A stretch of DNA of 64,000 nucleotides from Zantedeschia hybrid cultivar (lineage: Eukaryota; Streptophyta; Magnoliopsida; Alismatales; Araceae), in assembly GCA_030544215.1 (NCBI GenBank), contig JARZZO010000003.1:37018379-37082378 (forward strand). The letters run 5' to 3'. A model generated the notes under the pieces. It had not been told where the DNA came from. It did not search any database and was given only the letters and a program-made list of their open reading frames with translations. Of the stretch, positions 53,924-62,699 are shown one piece after another. The position numbers and the translations under genes are program-made. Positions within the stretch are counted from its first letter, which is position 1, and each line of letters opens with the position of its first letter.

Positions 53924-55501
53924 TGTTGGGATCCAGACGGGACGCGAAGAATGCAGCGGAAACGATAAACAAAATTATCCCGCCCGACGCCCGCTGATCC
54001 GATTTGGAATGAAAAACTAAAACTGAAAACTGGGTTGTAATCTGATTACTGTGCGCGGATTCGAATCCGCTTCCGTCTCGGTTTCGTCGAGGCGATGCCG
54101 CGAGCCGCACAAGCGTCCGGCCTCCAACGGTATCCACGCGATCCTCCGCGGTGGTTTGTCCTCGCTCCCTCGTCCATATCAGCTCGCTCGCTAAAGATCT
54201 GTCGCCGCAACAATTGCCGAAAACCCGCCGACGGGAATTCCCGACTTTCGGGAATCACGCGCGGCGGAGACGGAGACTGTCCCGACGCCTCGAACGGGGC
54301 GCCCAGAGGAGGAGAGAGAAAAGGGGATGATGACCAGCATGGGGAAATCCTGGAGCTTGGCCCAGGGTTTCTCAACAACGCATATATATATATATTAAGT
54401 CGGCGCAACTTTTCACAAAAGTCCCCGAGTTAATATAAATCCCACTTATGTACCACCGACTGAGAATCTTATTGCGTGTGACCCTCTAGGCCCATTTACC
54501 AGTCCGGTTTTCAGCCCGTTAAGTCCAATAACTAGTTATTGACTTATTGTAATTAATTAATATCTAGATATTAACTAATTACTTAATCGATTAACATCGC
54601 ATGTAAATTCGGTTGGACTTCTGATCAAGTTGGATGCCAAGTAACACCGCATGATCCCGGAAGGTAATGGGGTTCAGCAACCCACTCATGGAACCTGTCC
54701 ATCCACAGTTACCGCGTGGCTATAATCCTTAGTTCGCACAATGCTCTCGAGTTAACCTAGGGTATGGTCAACTGTCAAACCCTAAATGGTCAACTCACTT
54801 GAATCAGACTCCGCTATACAATATCCGAAAACCTCTTTTCTGATATTGTTTCTGCTCTGGCCAGAGACTCCTGCGGATCTATTCTAGAGCATTCTCTCTC
54901 CAGTTACCTGAGAGCGAACGATCCTTTATTGAACACACAATCACCTTCGAAGGTCTTCTGCTGGATCCTTGACTATTAGAGATCCTGTGGATAGGGATTT
55001 GTAGGTCAAGGTCAAAGTCCAGAAGTCCACCGACAAGGTGTCTTTGGTGTCTCAAGTCCAAGGATCAACCACGTCACTGTGACGATGAATCAAGCCGATT
55101 GACAGTCAGTAAATTAGCATTCGGCGATTCATGAAGGATTAGTTCAGTGAACTCATTCTCCATTAAGCACCTACAGGTTTATCATTGTGTCTCCACACGA
55201 GTAACTAACGAGATCAGTCACCCTCATCATATAAGCTGGAATAACCTGTACTAGTCTTACCGGATGTTTGATGTCCTTCTCAAACATCCTACGACTAGGA
55301 ACAATTAAGAATATGTGTTTAAGTGATCAGTCTCATTATTATGATCTCATCATAATCTGATGACTATTGCACATATTTATGGACTTTATTATAGGCAATT
55401 ATTAATATGCCAATCTACATAATGAATCTAATGCCATTGATTTGTGAACCAGATTAAAATAAGTGCCTAATGATTGGCTTAGAGGGCACCTATATCGATC
55501 A
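53924..55501 (-). repeat. 5' LTR of H
   Basis: 1578 bp, plus strand TGTTGGGATCC to ATCGATCA. A (TA)n TATA region at 54383-54395 would serve as promoter on the minus strand. Confidence 0.9.
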
Positions 55502-55506
55502 ACATA
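55502..55506. repeat. Target site duplication of H, right (ACATA)
   Basis: Second copy of 46174-46178. Confidence 0.9.
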
Positions 55507-55520
55507 TGCATCATACTTAC

Positions 55521-56915
55521 ATCGAGAGGGCGGAGTAGCTGGAGGTGGGCCGCGTAATGGGCCCGGTAGCGCTGAAGGTAAGCATCACTGCTCACCGCCT
55601 GCGACTCCACCGGAACTGCTTACTGAAACCAATCTTCATGTTGGTCCGAGAATTTCGCCCTCCAGTCTGTATGGGCCTCCTTCCCCCGCATCGTCCTCCC
55701 AATCCCCTCGGGGATCTCCTCCTCTACCCATTCTTGATGTAATCCCAAGGTCCTCATCACCAGCTTTAGGCGCATAAGGGCAATCTCGTTCAGGCAGTGA
55801 ATCCAAACTTGACGCCCAAACCGGCCTCGCCCGCGCTCCACCCATGGCTGTCCAACATCATCCATACCCAGATATGGACGCCAGATAACCTGCATTCATA
55901 TAGGTTAGTTGCATTGCATAACTAAACAAATGAATAAACAATAAACATTTAACATTTAACAAAATATTTCAAAAAAGATCTAATTTTACAACTAAAATAT
56001 TTAACATGGAGTAATTCATTGAAAATATTCAATAAATAATATATAACCAAATTTGTAACCTAACTGAACATTTAATCAAACATTTAATCAAGCATTTAAT
56101 CAAGCATTTAACCAAATATAATATAACCAAGCATTCCATAAGATATAACACAAGCATAAAGCATTCGAACATTTTATGAAACAGTTAATAATTAAAGGAA
56201 AGGAGAAATTAAAACTCACCAGAAGCTCTGGGTAGCCAAGAAATTGACGGCGGAGAGCCGTCTGCTGATGATGTTGTGGCGCCGTATCCACTACCAGACG
56301 CCAACGCCAGGCAAGTGGAACTGTCGCTAGCTACTTAGATGGCCTCACTCGGCCCAGAGGAAATTAATAATAGCTCCACACCTGCATACAAGAACATATA
56401 TGTTAGAATTATCATAACCATATGCACCACATTAAATAATCATAAGCATTTAATGGAACAAACATAAAATGAACTAAATACCTGAAGGAACGGCGCAAAG
56501 CCGCTGATGGTGGTCTCCCGGTCAGACGTGACAGCAGAAAGGTCAGTGAAGAGGTGGGCCAGAAGGGCCGCACCCCAGGCATACTCACCTAGGTGGTCTA
56601 AGTCAGTAAGAAGGGTCAAGAAATGGCAATGAATGTAATATCCCTTGGTCCCGAATAGGAGCTTGCCGAAGAAGAAGACTAAGAACCTCTTAAGATCCCT
56701 ATCAGCACTAGCCCTGTCGCTCGGATCTTGGCAGTACACCTCACTAGATGCTCGGGCTAGTCTCTCTCTGAACTTCTCCCTAGACTCATACGTCTGCTAC
56801 CTCAGCTCTACTAATTCTAGAGATCTCTCTACAGCTACCCTCGCGAGAGTCCGAGACTCTCGGCTCTCCGGCCCCATGCACTCTAGGCCCAATAACTCCT
56901 GAGCTAACTCTATAT
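55521..56915 (-). pseudogene. PMD copy 2, domain exons
   Basis: Three exons with consensus borders. 56915-56482: ELLGLECMGPESRESRTLAR, stop, DLKRFLVFFFGKLLFGTKG, LTDLDHLGEYAWGAALLAHL, ISGFAPFLQ then GTATTT. 56381-56220: VWSYY-stop-FPLGRVRP, stop, LATVPLAWRWRLVVD then GTGAGT. 55889-55521: VIWRPYLGMDDVGQPWVERG, GRQVWIHCLNEIALMRLKLV, RTLGLHQEW, TAA at 55620, then GTAAGT. These follow the PMD order (LxGxxLF, GxYxWGxAxLA, AWRWR, WxPY, RxxGLxQ). Four or more stops. Same subfamily as copy 1. Copia D cuts it at 56916 and H lies in the intron after 55521. Confidence 0.78.
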
Positions 56916-58466
56916 TGTTAGTTTAGGTGGCCTACAAGCCAATCTAACAATGTAAATCTCGTTCATTATTAATAAAATGGCATAATATTCATTATGTGTA
57001 AATCGCGTTAATTATCGTTTCATAATGAAGTCCGTGAATATGTGCTATAGTGATCAGATTATGATGAGATCATACTAATGAGACTGATCACTTAAACACA
57101 CATATTCTTAATTGTTCCTAGTCGGAGGATATCCGAGAAGGACATCGGATATCCGGTTAGACTAGTACAAATTACTCCTGCTCATATGATGAGGGTGACT
57201 GATCTCATAAGTCACTTGTGTGGAGACACTAAGGCGAATCTGTAGGTGCTCATTGGAGAATGAGTTCACTGAACTGATCCGACTGAATCGCTGGATGGTA
57301 TTGTACCTCACTGTCAACCAGCTTGATTCTATTGCCGCGGTTGCGTGGATGGTCCTCGGACCTGAGACACCAAGGACACCTTGGCGGTGGACTTCTGTAC
57401 TTTGACCTTGGTCTACGAATCTCTAGCCACGGGATTCTAATACGCCAAGGATTGGGTGCAGCGGAATACCGTCGAAGGGAATTGTGTGTCAATAAGGAAT
57501 AATTCGCTCTCGGTACTTAGAGAGAGAATGCTCTAGGAAGGATGCGTGAAAGTCCCTGGCCAGGGCGGACGATAATATCGGGAAAGGAGTTTTCCGATAT
57601 TCATCAGCGGCATCCAATCCAAGTGAGTCGACCGGTTAGGGTTTGACAGCTCGCCATGCCCTGAGTTGACTCGAGAGCATTGTACGAATGAAGGATTATA
57701 TCCACGCAGTAACTGTCGACGGAAAGGTTCCAAGAGTGGGTTACTTAACCCCAAATACCTTCCGGGTTCACGCGGTGTTACTTGGCACCCAACGTGATCG
57801 GAGGTCCGGTCGAATTTGATGTGTGACATCAATTCGATTAATTAATTGATTAATAAAGGGTTATTAATTAATTAATAAAGCCAGTGAAAAGTCACTGGGC
57901 TTAATGGGCCATTAACTGGACTGGTACTTGGGCCTAGAGGGTCACACGCAAATGATTCTCATGGCGATGGATAAATAAGTGGGTTTTATACAAACCGGGG
58001 GTTTTTGTGAAAAATCGCGCGGTTAGTATAAAACATAGCGAACGGGCTGAGCAGGCCAAGCTGCTGCTAACCCTAGCCGCCCCTCCTCAGTTTCTGTCTT
58101 CCTCTGACGTCCAGGCAGATCCAGATCTGCTCCGCCGCATCTCCGAATCCCATTCGACGGGAAATCGTCCGCGCACTGCGGCGATCGTTGCGGCGACCAG
58201 CGGAGGCTTCGCGGGCTGCGAAGAACGACGAACTCGAGGATATCCGTCGCGGGGAGGATCGCGTGGACTTCGCTAGAGGCCGGGCGCTTGCGCGGCTTGC
58301 GGTGTCACACCGACGGAACCGAAAGGCTGCGAATTCGAATCCGCACACGGTGAGAACTTTGATAACGAGCTTATCGTATTTTAGTTCTTCGAAACGGGAA
58401 ACGGATCGCTGTAAAATTTTATTTTCCGCTGCGTGAGCGATCCGGAGAAACCGAGAAAACCCAACA
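56916..58466 (+). repeat. 5' LTR of D
   Basis: 1551 bp, TGTTAGTTTAGG to ACCCAACA. TATAAAA at 58028-58034. Homologous to the minus-strand B LTR (11429-12951). Confidence 0.93.
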
Positions 58467-58467
58467 G

Positions 58468-58480
58468 TGGTATCAGAGCC
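58468..58480 (+). other. Primer-binding site of D
   Basis: TGGTATCAGAGCC one base after the LTR, complementary to the 3' end of initiator tRNA-Met. Confidence 0.93.
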
Positions 58481-59412
58481 AGGTTCCACTGTTTCTCGTC
58501 CCGTTTCGGTTTCCGAAATTAATTTTTCTTAAGTTATTCCATGCATCAATGTTCGATTAATTGTCGGATCTATGTTCATACAATGGGCATAGTTAATTAG
58601 ATTATTTTTCTGCAATTTTTCGAAATTTTTTTTGGGGTTTTCGGATTTTTCATGTGATGAAGATCCGGATTTATTGCGGCTTCGTTCGAGCCCCCCAAGT
58701 GTTGGGATGGCAAGACTAGGACCCCGGATGATCCAGGGGATGTCACCGGTCTTCACCGGTCACCTAAACTGCCGCCGGAGTGCCCTTGGAGGGCTGCAAA
58801 TTTAAGCCCCAAATCGTTTTTTAAACCCTGCGAAAATCAGTGTTTTTGGGGAGGGCCGGCTGTTTTGAGGGCTTCTCCGGCGACCCGCCGGCGTCGGCGT
58901 GCCCACCGGCGCCGGGGCATCCCCGGCCAAGACCTGCGGCGCCGGGGGGGGGGGGGGGGGGGGGGGGTGGCCGCCGGCGGCCTGCTAGCTCCAGCCGCCA
59001 CCTGCAACTGTAGTTAGGGCGTCGGGTTGTTGCAGGTTAGAGGTGGGAGAAGCCGGTTGGACCGGGCCTGGGCTGGCTGAGCCAGGGACCCGAGCCCTGG
59101 CTCGAGCCCAGGGGCCTGGTTTGGCCCTGGCTCAGGCTTTTGGCCGAGCCCTGGCTCGGTTTAAAGGGCTGGGCCCTTTTTTTTTCTTTAATACCCCCCG
59201 CCATTAATTCCCTAATTACCCTATTAAACCCTTAATCCCCATTTAAACTCTATTAAGCCTTTTTTTTTTACCCAATTAATATTTGATTAGATTTTAAATT
59301 TATATTTCAAAATTTTTTGAAAATTAAAGTTTATTTTCTAATAATATTGGATTGGGTTATTAATGGGTTTTGGAATCATTATTAACAAATTGTTGTTAAT
59401 GATTTGCATTAG
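58481..59412 (+). other. D leader, first part, with GC-rich hairpin words
   Basis: A run of 24 G at 58944-58967. At 59064-59170 words such as CGAGCC-CT-GGCTCG and CTGGCT-G-AGCCAG form short perfect hairpins; the B leader (about 10920-10990) and H leader (about 53230-53255) contain the same CGAGCC/GGCTCG words. No ORF. Confidence 0.75.
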
Positions 59413-59875
59413 TTATTAATTTAAAAGTTAAATTAATAATTAATTCTAATAGACTAATTTAAGTGTTAAATTAGTCATTATTAGTTAATTGAAATTAATT
59501 GTTAATTTAAATGTTAAATTGATAGTTAATTTTAATTGACTAATCTAAGGGTTTATTTGATAGTTATTAATAATTGATGTTAATTATTAGTTTAAGAGTT
59601 AAATTAGTAATTAACATTTAATTAACTAATCTAAGAGTTAGATTAGTAGTTAATAACTTATTGGAGTTAATTGTTAATTTAAGTGTTAAATTAGTAATTA
59701 ACTTTTAATTAACTAATCTAAAAGTTAGATTAGTAATTAATTAATAATTAGAGTCAATTAATAATTTAAGTGTTAAATTATTATTTAATTTTGTTGGACT
59801 AATCTAAGAGTTAGATTAGTTATTAATAGTCTAATTGTTAGATTATTAATGGGGTTTAATCTAAGTGTTAGATTA
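59413..59875 (+). ncRNA. Array of eleven AT-rich hairpins with 3-nt loops
   Basis: Hairpins at 59413-59439 (12 bp), 59452-59476 (11), 59501-59523 (10), 59582-59612 (14), 59625-59647 (10), 59668-59700 (15), 59712-59734 (10), 59759-59783 (11), 59797-59821 (11), 59823-59849 (12) and 59857-59875 (8). Core form TAATYTAA-NNG-TTARATTA. Every loop is three bases and ends in G. The Y-R pair is T-A in some and C-G in others, so base pairing is kept while sequence changes. Function unknown; it would be transcribed as part of the leader RNA. Confidence 0.85.
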
Positions 59876-60729
59876 TTAGAAATGTTCTAATTTGCATGGA
59901 ATAATCTGGAATTATTAAATCGGAGTGTATGCGCATGTGATGTGTGTTTATTACTTTTAAATTTGATTTAATTGCATGATAAGATAATAAATGAGTTTTC
60001 GAAATTCAAATACCAATTTTGATTGGATCCCAGCTTTTTGAAAGCCAAAAGTTATTTATTTTGAAAACTCATTTGTTTTAGCCATGTGATGCGCTGAATC
60101 ATGTGTGGGATGTTTAAAACACACCGTGGTCATGGATATGCACTTAATTTATTATTCATGTGATGAATGGTTTGTGTGGATCGTGGATGTATGATGTTTA
60201 TTAATTGTTAATAAATAGAGGTCTGCGCACCTCTCTCTCTCATACTCCGATGTATTTCTACCTCCCTCTCTCTCTTGTACTCGCCATAAGGCCTTCTTCA
60301 ATTTACTTGTTAATTCTAGAATTAATGTAATATGATCGAGGCAACCGAGGAAGGAGCGAGGACGATCCACAACTGCAACCAGGAAGGCGAACAGATGCAG
60401 ATCTCTTGCCTATGTGATTGCAGGGTATCTAATATAAATGTTATGATTAGATTGTGTGTGCGTTTGACTGTTGGCTCCAGTCAAACCCACTGTGCTATCC
60501 ATGACCACACTAATGACATGTATGTGATGCATTGTTTATCTTTTGATTATGAATCAAAGCAGGTTATAGTATTTAGTAAATATATACGATATATTTATAT
60601 ACTATCACCTAGGAGAGACCAAGATAAAAGTTATCCAAATACCCTCAGATAAACTCTAAGCCGTAACGCGAGTAGTTAAGAACATACCGCGTGGTCCACC
60701 ATCGTTATAGTCATAGGATTCGAATCACT

Positions 60730-61054
60730 TTAGGCAGGTTTGTTGTGCTATCCACAAGGCTTGCTTAATTGGGAGGAGAAACTGTGGCTATGGCATTAGA
60801 TGCCTATAGATCGGGGTAGAGGAACCATGTAGCTTTGTTGTGCTATCTACAAGGGCTGCATGCAAATCTATGCTCGTCGCGTAATGATGGTTAGCTTAGA
60901 CCAGGATTAATGGTTTGTTGTGCTATCCACAAGGCCATTAAATCTCTGGGGACCGAAGCCATGATCAGATATTGCAAGGAGTTGCAAGTCCCATGAGTTG
61001 GGTGCTCTCTGATTGTATTACAGTTTGTTGTGCTATCCACAAGGCTGTAGTGCA
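60730..61054 (+). ncRNA. Four-hairpin array presenting TTGTGCTATCCACAA
   Basis: The word is at 60739-60759, 60834-60854, 60914-60934 and 61024-61044, identical but for one base in the second. It forms an inner hairpin (TTGTG-CTATC-CACAA). Each copy is enclosed by a different outer stem: 60730-60738 with 60760-60768 (9 bp), 60826-60833 with 60855-60862 (8), 60907-60913 with 60935-60941 (7), and 61014-61023 with 61045-61054 (10), including G-U pairs. Located 190-500 bp before the gag ATG. Confidence 0.85.
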
Positions 61055-61103
61055 AGTCATTGAGATTCTGATCCACACTAGAAGACTGTCGACGTCTCCC
61101 GTT

Positions 61104-61126
61104 CTGTATAACTGAGGGTTATACAG
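61104..61126 (+). ncRNA. Pre-gag hairpin of D
   Basis: CTGTATAAC-TGAGG-GTTATACAG, 9 bp perfect stem, 110 bp before the gag ATG; conserved in H at 50650-50672. Confidence 0.75.
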
Positions 61127-61236
61127 TCCGTCGAAAATTAGTGGGAGATAAACTTGAACTAAAGACCATGTCCTGTTTTAAACTTTAATAATTGAACATC
61201 TGCTAAGTAGATTTTACTTATCTCCTGTAGGGAACT

Positions 61237-61608
61237 ATGTCGTCGAATAACCCACTCCGTGGCATACTTGATGCCCTTTTGACTTACCTGATCTACTCAT
61301 ATTGGTTCAGAAACCTGAAGAATGTCTTCAGATCTGAGCGCATTGACTTTGTCCCTGGAGCTGATTCTCTTGCTGAATCGGCATTGGATGCCCTTGAAGC
61401 AGAGATGAAAGCTAACGATAAAAGATCGAAGGACAAAGGCGAAAGAGTAGTGAAGGGTGACTGCTTCTACTATAAGCAGTATGGTCACTGGAAGAGGAAC
61501 TGCAAGGAGTTCCTTGATGATAAAGCTCATGGAAGAGTGAAGCTGTGTGAAGCTTCAGATATCTATATGATAGATATCAACTTGTCAGTTAGATATTCCA
61601 CATCTTAG
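61237..61608 (+). pseudogene. D gag, internally deleted
   Basis: ATG 61237 in the context GAACTATGTC. Reads MSSNNPLRGILDALLTYLIY, FRNLKNVFRSERIDFV, then jumps to a C-terminal part (ALDALEAEMKAND) and the zinc knuckle CFYYKQYGHWKRNC, whose second Cys is Tyr. 123 codons against well over 200 for copia gag, so the capsid core is missing. The end, TAG 61606-61608, is where Trp is expected before the protease motif. Confidence 0.85.
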
Positions 61609-61812
61609 ATATTGGATACCGGATGTGCCTCTCATATCTGCCATGATGTGCAGATGCTGACAAGTAAGCGCAAGCTGAGACAAGCTGAGGTGGAATTGAG
61701 GCTAGGAAACGGCGCAAAAGTTGCGGCGATTGCTGTTGGGACAGCAAACCTCAGGCTTCCATCGGGAGACACACCTTACTATTGGAAGATTGTTATTATG
61801 TTCCTAACATAA
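61609..61812 (+). pseudogene. D protease
   Basis: Same frame as gag after the TAG: ILDTGCASHICHDVQMLTSK with the DTG active site. A frameshift near 61790 moves the rest (CYYVPNIIKNIISISCLEK) into the next ORF. Confidence 0.85.
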
Positions 61813-62699
61813 TAAAGAACATCATATCAATATCTTGTTTGGAAAAGATAGGATATAGGTTGACTATTGAGAATAGAAGTTGTACGATTTATTACGGTAA
61901 TAAATCAATAACTTCAGCATCTTTAGTCAACGGTCTATATCTATTAAATGTTTCTTATTACAATCTTCAAATTGATAATGCTCTTAAGAAGAGCAAGAAT
62001 TGCGTGAACCAGGCCTACATGTGGCATTGTAGACTTGGGCACATTGGCGAAAGCAGGTTACAAAAGTTGTACAAGCATGGTTACTTAACAGCATTCGATT
62101 ATGAATCGTTTGCAACATGCGAATCCTGCCTTATGGGAAAGATGGCAAAATCTCCATTTAGTGGACATGGAGAATGTGCCAAGGACATTTTGGAACTAAT
62201 ACATTCGGATGTATGTGGTCCAATGTCTACCCAAGCCAAAGGTGGCTTTTCTTATTTCATTACGTTCACCGATGACTTCTCAAGATTCGGCTATGTGTAC
62301 TTAATGAAGTACAAGTCGGAAGCATTTGAAAAGTTTAAGGAGTTCAAGAATGAGGTGGAGAAGCAGTTAGGAAAGAGTATTAAAGCTCTTCGATCAGATC
62401 GAGGAGGAGAATACTTGAGTACTAATTTCACACAATTCTTAAAGGATAATGGTATCCTTTCTCAGCTGACCCCTCCATATACACCACAGATGAATGGTGT
62501 ATTAGAAAGGAGGAACCGCACCTTGTTGGACATGGTGCGATCCATGATGAGCTTTTCGGGATTACCAGTGTCCCTCTGGGGGTATGCTCTAGAGTCAGCA
62601 ACATACCTACTGAACAGAGTACCCAGCAAGTCTGTGGCCTCTACTCCATATGAGATATGGAAAGGCAGGAAACCAGAATTTAAACATGTTAAAGTCTGA
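61782..62699 (+). pseudogene. D integrase
   Basis: End of protease, then the GAG-pre-integrase zinc finger (WHCRLGHIGESRLQKL ... CESCLMGKMAKSPF), core HSDVCGPMSTQAKGGFSYFI with TFTDDFSRFGYVYLM, LRSDRGGEYLS and GVLERRNRTLLDMVRSMM, giving D, D, E in place. It ends at TGA 62697-62699, where KVWGC has lost Trp. Confidence 0.9.

Larger units (their letters stand above)
46179..55501 (-). mobile_element. Copia-related non-coding element H (LARD-like)
   Basis: 9.3 kb, minus strand, inserted in an intron of PMD copy 2. 5' LTR 53924-55501, primer site 53910-53922, leader 50552-53909, a gag stub from 50551, then about 2.7 kb with no coding potential, and the 3' LTR 46179-47763. Leader and gag start are homologous to D, but no protease, integrase or RT can be found. 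The LTRs have diverged clearly more than those of A or E, so H is older. Confidence 0.88.
24597..56915 (+). mobile_element. Tat element A2, 5'-truncated, with antisense PMD gene, heavily invaded
   Basis: Plus-strand pol from late RT/RNase H onward (24597-28806), 3' UTR like that of A (28807 to about 30060), then a PMD gene on the minus strand (30148-56915). A pol followed by an antisense PMD ORF before the 3' LTR is a layout reported for Ogre/Tat elements. The 3' LTR should lie right of copia D and is not in the window. The span includes the Tekay solo LTR, F with E inside, and H. That pol and PMD belong to one element is inference from adjacency and orientation. Confidence 0.6.

Noticed and set aside
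60332..60652. 106-codon ORF in the D leader
   Set aside because: Sits in the untranslated leader, spans sequence homologous to the non-coding H leader, and has no domain.
60739..61044. Four identical words with variable spacers as a CRISPR array
   Set aside because: They lie in a retrotransposon leader, each within its own stem, and have a homologous counterpart with another word in H.
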